Source: Pseudomonas canadensis
GTDB lineage: Bacteria > Pseudomonadota > Gammaproteobacteria > Pseudomonadales > Pseudomonadaceae
Direction: 5' to 3'
Length of the DNA stretch: 64,000 bases
NCBI RefSeq assembly: GCF_000503215.1
Contig: NZ_AYTD01000010.1
Location: 1 to 64,000, forward strand
Below, in pieces: positions 27,812 to 36,048 of the stretch; the first letter of the stretch is position 1; each line of letters begins with the position of its first letter. A program made the position numbers and the translations under genes. The notes beneath the pieces are model-generated. The model was not told where the DNA came from. It saw only the letters and a program-made list of their open reading frames with translations, and did no database searches.

Positions 27812-28153
27812 GTGGGGTTCTCTCTCATTGCCCATTCAAGTGAGTGCCGGCGGTTGGGCTGACCGTGCGGCGGGTTACTTGTACTGATGCACGATGGCGG
27901 GGTACGGGTCACATGTTAGAGCAACTATTTTCGATGTTTAGTGATTAATGTCATGTAAGCGGCTGTTTTGAAAGCTGAATGAAAGTTTCGGTGTCGCGTA
28001 ACTTTTTTGCGTAAACACGCACAGATTGCTTTTTGCCGAGGCTTATAGCGAAACGGTACAAGGTCGGCGTCAAGACCTTGCTAGTGTTAGCGCCAGGCGT
28101 CACAAACCGTTGTTTCTAAATAACTTTAACAATTTTGACGCCAAGGAATAGTC
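27812..28153 (+). promoter_or_regulatory. Upstream region of the sigma-54 activator gene
   Basis: This 342-base gap holds the divergent promoters of the small hypothetical gene and the activator. A dyad AAGGTC-N8-GACCTT (28060-28079) lies 75 bases before the start codon, and GCGTAA occurs twice around a T6 run near 27998-28014. AAGGAA before ATG 28154 is the ribosome site. I see no sigma-54 element here. Confidence 0.45.
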
Positions 28154-29479
28154 ATGGTCGTTACACCTGTGCAGCGTCGCTTGCTCGTGGTCGACCCCTG
28201 TGACGACTGCCATGGGCTATTGCCTGGTTTGCGCACCGCCGGGTGGGAGGTGGACAGCTGTACGCTGGAGGCCGTGGGCGACCGATCCTGCGATGTCGGG
28301 CTGCTGCGCCTGCAGCCCTACCACCTGGAGCGTCCGGAAGCGGTCAAGGAACTGATCGGCCGCAGCGGCACTGAATGGATCGCCGTACTCAGCCAGGACG
28401 TGCTCCGCCTGCAGAACGTGGGTGACTTCGTCTGCGAATGGTTTTTCGATTTCCATACCTTGCCCTTCGATGTGGCCCGTGTGCAGGTCACCCTGGGCCG
28501 CGCGTTCGGCATGGCACGCCTGCGGGGCAAGGGCCATATGCCGGTGGATGAGCCCGAGCACGAGTTGCTGGGGGACAGTCGACCGATCCGCGAACTGCGC
28601 AAGTTATTGTCCAAGCTTGCACCCACTGAATCTCCGGTGTTGATCCGCGGCGACAGCGGTACCGGTAAAGAATTGGTGGCCAAGACCCTGCATCGTCAAT
28701 CCCAGCGTCACGCCAAGCCGTTTGTGGCGATCAATTGCGGGGCGATTCCTGAACACTTGATCCAATCGGAATTGTTCGGGCATGAAAAGGGCGCATTTAC
28801 CGGCGCCCATCAGCGTAAGGTCGGGCGTATCGAGGCCGCCAACGGTGGCACGTTGTTCCTCGATGAAATCGGCGATTTACCGATGGAATTGCAGGCCAAT
28901 CTGCTGCGGTTTCTGCAGGAGAAACAAATTGAACGCGTCGGCGGCAGCCAACCGATTCCCGTGGATGTGCGGGTATTGGCGGCCACTCACGTCGACCTGG
29001 AGACAGCGGTAGAGAAGGGCACCTTTCGCGAAGATCTGTACTACCGCCTCAATGTCCTGCAAGTGGTCACGGCGCCGTTGCGTGATCGCCATGGCGACGT
29101 GGCGATGCTGGCCAATCACTTCTCACGTTTCTACAGCCAGGAGACCGGCCGCCGCCCGCGCAGCTTCAGCGCCGATGCGCTGGTGGCAATGGGTGAACAC
29201 GCCTGGCCGGGTAACGTCCGCGAGCTGGCCAACCGCGTCCGTCGCGGCCTGGTGCTGGCCGAAGGGCGCCAGATAGAAGCCGTTGATCTGGGATTGCACG
29301 GCCAACAGGCAATTTCGCCGCCGATGGCTACACTGGAAGACTATAAACACCGCGCCGAGCGCCAGGCGCTGTGCGACGTGCTCAACCGGCACAGCGACAA
29401 CCTGAGTGTTGCCGCGCGTGTCCTAGGGGTTTCCCGGCCCACGTTCTACCGGTTGCTGCACAAACACCAGATCCGCTAG
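28154..29479 (+). CDS. brfA: Sigma-54-dependent enhancer-binding protein (VpsR/BrfA-type)
   Basis: The 441-residue activator has an N-terminal VpsR/FleQ-like receiver-derived domain (~1-125), a central AAA+ domain and a C-terminal Fis-type helix-turn-helix (LSVAARVLGVSRPTFYRLLHKH). In the AAA+ domain Walker A is GDSGTGKELVA (~170), the sigma-54 contact loop GAFTGA is present (HEKGAFTGAHQ, ~213) and Walker B is GGTLFLDEIGDL. As I recall, a P. fluorescens protein of this kind, BrfA, senses c-di-GMP and activates fap. Position next to fapF and the sigma-54 promoter before fapA support the same role here; the symbol rests on that inference. Confidence 0.85.
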   Translation: MVVTPVQRRLLVVDPCDDCHGLLPGLRTAGWEVDSCTLEAVGDRSCDVGLLRLQPYHLERPEAVKELIGRSGTEWIAVLSQDVLRLQNVGDFVCEWFFDFHTLPFDVARVQVTLGRAFGMARLRGKGHMPVDEPEHELLGDSRPIRELRKLLSKLAPTESPVLIRGDSGTGKELVAKTLHRQSQRHAKPFVAINCGAIPEHLIQSELFGHEKGAFTGAHQRKVGRIEAANGGTLFLDEIGDLPMELQANLLRFLQEKQIERVGGSQPIPVDVRVLAATHVDLETAVEKGTFREDLYYRLNVLQVVTAPLRDRHGDVAMLANHFSRFYSQETGRRPRSFSADALVAMGEHAWPGNVRELANRVRRGLVLAEGRQIEAVDLGLHGQQAISPPMATLEDYKHRAERQALCDVLNRHSDNLSVAARVLGVSRPTFYRLLHKHQIR

Positions 29480-29492
29480 GGCGGGTAAACCG

Positions 29493-29530
29493 AAAAGCCC
29501 CGCAACGACCCTTATCGTTGCGGGGCTTTT
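29493..29530. terminator. Bidirectional terminator between activator and fapF
   Basis: A 16-bp perfect stem AAAAGCCCCGCAACGA (29493-29508) / TCGTTGCGGGGCTTTT (29515-29530) with a 6-base loop. The T and A ends let it stop both the activator transcript and the convergent fap transcript. Confidence 0.95.
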
Positions 29531-29564
29531 CCTTTTGCTGTCGGCAATTGTGATCTTGAGGCCG

Positions 29565-30887
<1,323 letters not shown>

Positions 30888-30918
30888 CTAATGCGTAAGT
30901 GTCGAGGGTCAGCGTAGT

Positions 30919-31662
30919 TCAATAACCGAGAGTGCGTAGGCCTTTGAGTTGATCCAGATTGCAATTCAATGCCGGGTTGTTCAGCCCGTTATTCATCACC
31001 ACATTGAGTTGCGTCATGTTGCTGACGAAGTTTCTGTCACCCGTCAATACGGTGCCTTGCAGCACCTGGCCGCCGCCAATCTGCTGGAGGCTATTGCCTT
31101 GGTTGTGGTTGCCCTGGATCGCCATCTGCAAGCCGCCATTGTTGGCCGACACACTCACCCGGCCTGCGGCGCTGTCACCGGTGACGGTGCCGCCGGCAAC
31201 CAGCACTTGTCCGGATTGCACAGCGTTGGAGGGCGCGAAGCCGTTCTCGGTGACGTTAATGCCGACATTGTTGTAGGCGGTGTTGCCGTCGCCGGCAGCG
31301 CGCACGCTTTGGGTCACGCCTGTGCCGGTGCCCAGGCCGGCGCCTCCGCTGACGTTACCGGTGCCAGTGTTCGAAGGGGTGCCCGTACCTGTTGAACCGG
31401 TGGTCTGCACGTAAAATTGAGGGGTGATGGTGGAGGAGTCGACTTGCATGCTGGCCTTGCCGGTAATGGTGTCACCCACGGCATTGGTCCAGGTGCTGCT
31501 CATGACAATACCAAAGCTGATAATCCGCCCCGGCATCACATAACGACCGCGCAGCTCGGCCATTTCCGAGTCCTTGAGTTCGATCGGCTTGAATGCCGAT
31601 GAAGCATAAGCGGGCATTGAGGCTGCCAGACACAAGACCGTCAGCCAACGGGAAGTGTTCAT
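30919..31662 (-). CDS. fapE: FapE, minor extracellular Fap component
   Basis: The 247-residue secreted protein starts with a signal peptide (MNTSRWLTVLCLAASMPAYA). An N-terminal globular part (FKPIELKDSEMAELRGRYVM) precedes a glycine/threonine-rich linker (~95-120) and amyloid-like stretches with Q-G-N and Q-N-x-x-N residues (GNHNQGNSLQQIGGGQVL). A C-terminal cysteine (NPALNCNLDQLKG) recalls the cysteine motif of FapC. FapE is found in mature Fap fibrils in small amounts. Confidence 0.93.
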   Translation of the reverse strand: MNTSRWLTVLCLAASMPAYASSAFKPIELKDSEMAELRGRYVMPGRIISFGIVMSSTWTNAVGDTITGKASMQVDSSTITPQFYVQTTGSTGTGTPSNTGTGNVSGGAGLGTGTGVTQSVRAAGDGNTAYNNVGINVTENGFAPSNAVQSGQVLVAGGTVTGDSAAGRVSVSANNGGLQMAIQGNHNQGNSLQQIGGGQVLQGTVLTGDRNFVSNMTQLNVVMNNGLNNPALNCNLDQLKGLRTLGY

Positions 31663-31700
31663 CTTTTGCTCCTGGAGCGTCCTGCCCCTTATTGCGCTTC

Positions 31701-32381
31701 TTAGAAGAAGTCGCTCTGGATGAAACCGAAGTCCATCAGCTCGGCATCGCCTACGGGCCTGAACTCATTCAACTGGTTCTTGGCGGTCAGCGGCATGGGT
31801 GGGTCGAGCAGGGCGTTGGCCTTGTCGTAACCTTCACCCAGCACGGCGAAGACGATGCCATTCCAACCTTTAATGAAGTCGTCATGTGAGTAGCGCTTGT
31901 GGCCCAGTACCGGGTCGCCGATATAGACCCAATCCTTGTCCGCGCGCTGAAGTACCACGAAATGCTTGTAGCCACGAATCTCCAGCAACACCACCACAGG
32001 GATCTTCACGGTAGCCAGCGTGTCTGGCCCGATCTTGTAGCCCCGGGCACGCATGCCGATGCTTTCGAGGTAGCGCTTCATGTCCAGCATGGAGAAGCCC
32101 TGGGTACGTACCAGGTCCTGGTCTGCATTGACCAGCATGCCTTTGATGACGTGGTCTTCGTCGACATCCAGCCAATAACCCTGGCGCAGAATGGTGGCGA
32201 GTGCCGCAGCACCGCAGCTGAAATCGGTTTTCTGTTCCACCAGGTTCGCGAACCGGCGTTCACGGATACTCTCGACCTTCTTGAAGATGACTGCACCGCC
32301 AGGCATGGCGGAGATCGCCATGGTGCCTGCCCAGGTCGGGCCGGTGAGCAGCATCAAGAGGGTGAGGGTCGCGAGGCGCAT
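31701..32381 (-). CDS. fapD: FapD, C39-type cysteine protease
   Basis: The 226-residue protein has a signal peptide (MRLATLTLLMLLTGPTWAG) and a peptidase C39-like domain. The catalytic cysteine is in KTDFSCGAAALATIL (~residue 55), the histidine in YKHFVVL (~139) and the aspartate in IGDPVLG. FapD is thought to process or help secrete the Fap subunits in the periplasm. ATG 32381 is chosen because the signal peptide begins there; an in-frame upstream start at 32429 would give an unlikely 16-residue extension over the gap to fapC. Confidence 0.93.
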   Translation of the reverse strand: MRLATLTLLMLLTGPTWAGTMAISAMPGGAVIFKKVESIRERRFANLVEQKTDFSCGAAALATILRQGYWLDVDEDHVIKGMLVNADQDLVRTQGFSMLDMKRYLESIGMRARGYKIGPDTLATVKIPVVVLLEIRGYKHFVVLQRADKDWVYIGDPVLGHKRYSHDDFIKGWNGIVFAVLGEGYDKANALLDPPMPLTAKNQLNEFRPVGDAELMDFGFIQSDFF

Positions 32382-32441
32382 GATCGTCTGACCTGATGGA
32401 CACTGAAATAAAAAGGGCCTTGTTGCCAAGGCCCCGTTGGA

Positions 32442-33182
32442 TCAGAAGCGCACGCCGCTGCTGCAGACGCTGCAACCTTGGCCTACCGAGAGGCTGTTGC
32501 TGGCTTGGTTGCCTGCACCAGATTGCAGGTTCACACCGATGTTGCCGGAGTTGTTGTTGATCGAGTTGTCAGCACTGGCGTTGTTCGAAACGTATTGAGG
32601 TTTGCCGCCATGATGGCCGTACCCGGTGGCAGCGGTGTTGAGGTAGTTGTTGGCGAGCGAGTTTTGCTCGGTGTTGGCAGCCGCTGCGATGTTTTTGCCA
32701 TCAGCGGTGGTGATTGCCAGGTTGTTTTTGCCTTGGTTGCCTTGACCGGCCTGGCCGTTGTAACCCACGTTGCCGGAGTTACGATTAACGGAGTTATCCA
32801 GGGAGGCGTTGTTTTGCGTGCCTTTGTTGACGAAGTTGTTCAGACCGCTGTTTTGATTCACATCGACTACGGCAAACACGGTCAAGAAGTCGCCTTTAGC
32901 GCTGGAGATGGCGCCAGAGTTGTCCGCCTGGTTACCACTGCCGGATTGAATGTTTACACCGACGTTACCGCTGTTGCTGTTGACCGAGTTATCAGCTGAG
33001 CTGTTATTTTCGGTTTTGGTATCGTCGAATTTGTTGCCGGCGCTGTTTTGCACATCCGTAACCACGGAGGCAACCACACCGGTTGGTTGAGGCGCAGGGT
33101 GCCAGCCACCTGCTTGAGCAGCAGCAGCCATGAGTGCGGCGAGAGCGAAAACCATTGGTTTCAGGGCCATTTGAGGTTTCAT
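32442..33182 (-). CDS. fapC: FapC, major functional-amyloid subunit
   Basis: The 246-residue protein has a signal peptide (ending AAAAQA) and three imperfect amyloid repeats, each built on NSxxNSGNxGxNxQxGxGNQxxN (around residues 60-95, 120-150 and 200-235). They are separated by linkers; the third is preceded by an unusual GYGHHGG stretch. The protein ends with a CxxC motif (CSVCSSGVRF). FapC forms the bulk of Fap fibrils at the cell surface and gives biofilm its stiffness. Linker 2 is short, as in the P. sp. UK4 type. Confidence 0.96.
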   Translation of the reverse strand: MKPQMALKPMVFALAALMAAAAQAGGWHPAPQPTGVVASVVTDVQNSAGNKFDDTKTENNSSADNSVNSNSGNVGVNIQSGSGNQADNSGAISSAKGDFLTVFAVVDVNQNSGLNNFVNKGTQNNASLDNSVNRNSGNVGYNGQAGQGNQGKNNLAITTADGKNIAAAANTEQNSLANNYLNTAATGYGHHGGKPQYVSNNASADNSINNNSGNIGVNLQSGAGNQASNSLSVGQGCSVCSSGVRF

Positions 33183-33249
33183 GGTGTTTCTCCTTGCTTC
33201 TAATTAGTTGGTTAAGTGTTGGTACGGTCTAACTAGTGCTACCAAGCGG

Positions 33250-33801
33250 TTACTTGATAGTGATGCCCAGGGTGTTAGCCACTCGGTTCCCCACCCCGGC
33301 ACTCTGGTTCACCTGAATCACTCCTCGGCTGCCGGTGAAGGCCTGGTCGCTTGTCACGACCTGGCGGCTGCCAGTGGTGGGGGTGAGCCCTGAGTCGGTT
33401 GCCAGCGTCGTCGTGTTCTGTTGCAACAGGACGCTGTCGTCGATGCTTTGCGGGCCAGGGTTGACGCTGATCCGCACGGCATTGACTAATTGGTTGTTGG
33501 CCCCGGCGGACTGGTTGATGCCCAACATGCCGTTGCCATTGCTGAAAGAAGTGCCCTCGATCGCCGCGTTGGCGTTCAGGGAAGGGTCGACGTTGCCGTC
33601 CATCCTTTGGATATTGCTGGTGGTGGCCTGGCCGCCGAGCGCGACGGCGCGGTTGTTGGCGGTTTGCTGCTGATTGCCCGCGGCCTGGTTGACCATCAGG
33701 TTGCCGCGGTAGTCTTTACCGCTGTTGTTGATCACTGCGGTGTTGTCCGCCATTACCGCGGTGCTGCCCAGCAGGGCCAACAGGAGAAGGGGACGGTTCA
33801 T
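33250..33801 (-). CDS. fapB: FapB, amyloid nucleator subunit
   Basis: The 183-residue protein has a signal peptide ([18 protein letters not shown]) and three short repeats of the form N-Q-S/A-A-G-x-x-N-x-x-x-N (NQAAGNQQQTANN ~45, NQSAGANNQLVNA ~105, NQSAGVGNRVANT ~165). FapB is a minor, FapC-like subunit thought to nucleate fibres. Its start codon overlaps the fapA stop by one base (TAATG), so the two are translationally coupled. Confidence 0.94.
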   Translation of the reverse strand: MNRPLLLLALLGSTAVMADNTAVINNSGKDYRGNLMVNQAAGNQQQTANNRAVALGGQATTSNIQRMDGNVDPSLNANAAIEGTSFSNGNGMLGINQSAGANNQLVNAVRISVNPGPQSIDDSVLLQQNTTTLATDSGLTPTTGSRQVVTSDQAFTGSRGVIQVNQSAGVGNRVANTLGITIK

Positions 33802-34253
33802 TATTTGCCCCCCATCATGCTGCCGATGTTGTTGAGGGGCGCAAGGCCACGCTGGATCGAGTCGCTGATCTGACCGCCCATGCTGCCGCTGCCACCCGAG
33901 CGGCTGGCGGCTGCGCCAGCGCCCAGGGTGGACATACTGTTTTGTGTGGCACTCAAGCCGGTGAGGTTGCCGTTGGGCTGCATGGCCCGAGTGATGCCCA
34001 AGCCGCTATTGATGTTTCCGAAGTCACGGTCACTCAACTCGCCCGACAGGGCGCCAATGATTTCTCGGCTGGGATTGGCATTGGCGGTCTGGGGATAAGG
34101 GTCGGGGCCAAAGGAGGCTCGGCCATACATGTGGCCTTGTACGTCTCGGCCCGTCACGATCACGCCGTCACCCGCCAGGGCTGGAACACTGATGCTGGCG
34201 CTGAGTACGCAGCTGATCAGCAGTACCTGCATCGAACCTTGAGTGAGTGTCAT
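33801..34253 (-). CDS. fapA: FapA, periplasmic Fap chaperone-like protein
   Basis: The 150-residue protein has a signal peptide (to about VPALA) and a mature part rich in G, S and N ([20 protein letters not shown]). FapA affects how much FapB and FapC enter the fibre and may chaperone them in the periplasm. ATG 34253 is chosen; a GTG one codon upstream is also possible with the same AAGGAA ribosome site. It is the first gene of the operon, directly behind a sigma-54 promoter candidate. Confidence 0.9.
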   Translation of the reverse strand: MTLTQGSMQVLLISCVLSASISVPALAGDGVIVTGRDVQGHMYGRASFGPDPYPQTANANPSREIIGALSGELSDRDFGNINSGLGITRAMQPNGNLTGLSATQNSMSTLGAGAAASRSGGSGSMGGQISDSIQRGLAPLNNIGSMMGGK

Positions 34254-34289
34254 CACGGCGGCATTCCTTATTCTTCGCGCTGACCCTAA

Positions 34290-34299
34290 ACAGCGCTGT
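34290..34299 (-). promoter_or_regulatory. Palindrome at the fap transcription start
   Basis: The perfect 10-bp palindrome ACAGCGCTGT lies where transcription from the sigma-54 promoter should begin. The longer string CAGCGCTGTAA recurs at 34463-34473, so it may be a binding site used twice, possibly for repression or auto-control. Confidence 0.45.
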
Positions 34300-34308
34300 A
34301 AGGGATAG

Positions 34309-34324
34309 AGCAGAAGCCGTGCCG
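34309..34324 (-). promoter_or_regulatory. Sigma-54 (-24/-12) promoter of fapABCDEF
   Basis: On the minus strand the 16-mer CGGCACGGCTTCTGCT matches TGGCACN5TTGCW at all but two positions, keeping the essential GG at -24 and GC at -12 with correct spacing. The expected start point (~34298) leaves a leader of about 45 bases before fapA, which carries AAGGAA. The neighbouring sigma-54 activator gives it a natural partner. Confidence 0.8.
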
Positions 34325-34385
34325 CTTTTTATTTTGTTTTGTTATTCAAGGTGTTGAAGATATTGATGGGCAAAGTGATCGCAAC

Positions 34386-34407
34386 GCTGTTTCAGGCATG
34401 AAACAGC
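34386..34407 (-). promoter_or_regulatory. Candidate enhancer dyad for the fap promoter
   Basis: GCTGTTTC-N6-GAAACAGC is a perfect 8-bp inverted repeat about 90-110 bases upstream of the predicted start, the usual distance for a sigma-54 activator. A second, imperfect dyad (TGTATCAGCGCTGTAACA, 34458-34475) lies ~65 bases further up. Which protein binds is inferred, most likely the BrfA-like activator. Confidence 0.55.
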
Positions 34408-34499
34408 ACCCCAGCCATTCGCACCTCTCCAGGCACTGCGCAAACGCTTCACTCGGTTGTATCAGCGCTGTAACACCACCGATGACGAAACGATGAATG

Positions 34500-34585
34500 C
34501 GCTACGCATGGGCGCCTCAGGGCAGGGGGGTGTTAAAAAAACGGACACTTCAGGCGTGGCGAAGCCCACAGCTGTGGGCAGCGGC
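34500..34585 (-). terminator. Region between fecR and the fap promoter, possible terminator
   Basis: Downstream of the fecR stop, the perfect palindrome GCCCACAGCTGTGGGC (34565-34580) can form a hairpin on the minus strand, and a T7 run follows about 25 bases later (34535-34541). It is not a canonical terminator but may end the fecR transcript before the fap promoter. Confidence 0.4.
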
Positions 34586-35581
34586 TCAGCCTTTCGGCGT
34601 TTTACGCGGGATGGCGTTGAGTACGGGGTTGCCGTCCTGGTTCTGGGTCAGGTAGACCGGCAAAACCTTGGGCAGGGAGGGCACGAGGTTGTTGACCTCG
34701 TTGATGTTGTAGATGCCGCCGATGCGAATCGTGCCGGTGTTGGCGTCGGCCAGCATCACCGGTTTGCTCAGGTAGCGGTTGATCAGCGGCAACGCGTCGG
34801 CCAGGGCCAGGTTGTCGAGGATCAGCTTGCCTTGGCGCCAGGCCAGCGCGGTGTCGTTCGGCGTGATCGCCCTTACGCGTGGCGTGGCATCGCCTTGTTG
34901 GTAGTTGGCCTGCATGCCGGGGGTGAGCGGCACGCTGCCATGCACCTTGTCGCTGGATATCTGCACCGAGCCTTCGAGCAGCATCACGCGCACCTGGTCT
35001 TCATACTTCCACACGTTGAACTGAGTGCCCGTCACCCGCACCTGGCCTTCGCCAGCGTGCACGATAAAGGGGTGGGCGCTGTCATGGCTGACTTTGAAGA
35101 ACGCTTCACCTTTTTTCAGCGTGATACGGCGCTGGTCCTTGTAGTTGCTGTAGACCAGTTCGGTGCCCAGGTTCAGCTCCACCTGGCTGCCATCACCCAA
35201 GGTGATCTGGCGCAGACCAGTGGCGGCATCGTAGCGTTCATAGGAACTGGGCAGCCAGCCGGCTTCCCACCCGGTAAAGGCTGCCAAGGGTAGGACGGCC
35301 AGGCAGATCGCCGCTGCCACGGCGTAGGTGCGTAAGCGGCTGCGGGGTTTGAACGGCACCACGACCGGCGTGGGTTCGTTGCGGGGGAGGTGGTCGGCAA
35401 CGTCCCAGATCTCCAGCATCGCCGCGTATTCAAAGGCATGCAGCGGGTGGGAGTCGTGCCATTGTGCAAAAGCCTGACGTTCACCCGTGGTGCAATCACC
35501 CGCGTGCAGGCGCATGCACCAATGCGCAGCAGCGTCGGTGATGGCGTCGTATTCGGCTTCTGAAAGGGACTTTTCGGTCAT
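34586..35581 (-). CDS. FecR-family anti-sigma regulator, orphan
   Basis: The 331-residue inner-membrane protein has a cytoplasmic DUF4880 anti-sigma domain (AITDAAAHWCMRLHAGDCT, residues ~10-30), one membrane helix near residue 95 (AVAAAICLAVLPLAAF), then the periplasmic FecR domain and a C-terminal STN-like segment (ADANTGTIRIGGIYNINEV). FecR proteins relay a signal from a TonB receptor to an ECF sigma factor. Neither partner is next to it, which is unusual. ATG 35581 has GGATGAG upstream; GTG 35602, with GGAGG 7 bases before it, is a serious alternative. Confidence 0.88.
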   Translation of the reverse strand: MTEKSLSEAEYDAITDAAAHWCMRLHAGDCTTGERQAFAQWHDSHPLHAFEYAAMLEIWDVADHLPRNEPTPVVVPFKPRSRLRTYAVAAAICLAVLPLAAFTGWEAGWLPSSYERYDAATGLRQITLGDGSQVELNLGTELVYSNYKDQRRITLKKGEAFFKVSHDSAHPFIVHAGEGQVRVTGTQFNVWKYEDQVRVMLLEGSVQISSDKVHGSVPLTPGMQANYQQGDATPRVRAITPNDTALAWRQGKLILDNLALADALPLINRYLSKPVMLADANTGTIRIGGIYNINEVNNLVPSLPKVLPVYLTQNQDGNPVLNAIPRKTPKG

Positions 35582-35649
35582 TGACTCATCCTGATTTCCC
35601 ACATTCTAACCTCCGCACGCGGGTGGCGAGAACAGCCGTCATGGCGATT

Positions 35650-35674
35650 GCACATCAATTGGAACTTATTCTCG
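35650..35674 (-). promoter_or_regulatory. Weak Fur-box-like sequence before fecR
   Basis: On the minus strand GAGAATAAGTTCCAATTG recalls the GAGAATNATTN-type Fur half-sites seen before iron-regulated sigma-factor genes. The match is partial, and it could instead serve the divergent PepSY gene. Confidence 0.3.
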
Positions 35675-35723
35675 TTTGAGAGCACCTAAAAAACTCAGGA
35701 CATTCCCACCATGGAGAACGAAA

Positions 35724-35993
35724 ATGCTGAAGAAAACCTTAGTCGCGTTGTGTGCAACCACCGCTCTGCTCAGTGCTGGCGCCGCCCTGGCTGATAAACC
35801 GGGCGCGGGCTGGATTACCATTGAAAAGGCCATCGAAGTCGCCAAGACCAAGGCGGGCTACGTGGAAGTCTACGCTGCCGAAGCCGACGACAATGGCTAT
35901 TGGGAAGTCAAAGGGCGCAAGTCCGATGGCACGGTCTATGAAGCGCGCATTGATGGCGCATCGGGCAATATCCTGCGCGATCAGAAAGACTGA
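35724..35993 (+). CDS. Periplasmic PepSY-domain protein
   Basis: An 89-residue secreted protein: signal peptide MLKKTLVALCATTALLSAGAALA, then a single PepSY domain (WITIEKAIEVAKTKAGYVEVYAAEADDNGYWEVKGRK with the typical ending YEARIDGASGNILRDQKD, quoted in parts). PepSY modules often inhibit proteases or sense envelope state. GGAGAACGAAA before ATG 35724 is the ribosome site. It is divergent from fecR. Confidence 0.88.
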   Translation: MLKKTLVALCATTALLSAGAALADKPGAGWITIEKAIEVAKTKAGYVEVYAAEADDNGYWEVKGRKSDGTVYEARIDGASGNILRDQKD

Positions 35994-36048
35994 CGCTGCC
36001 TGCCGGGAGCCCGCTCGGGCTCCCTGCTCCCATGCGTTGCCGTGACAT

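Noticed and set aside
27812..28153. Possible sigma-54 promoter for the activator gene
   Set aside because: No GG-N10-GC element with adequate flanking bases is visible before 28154.
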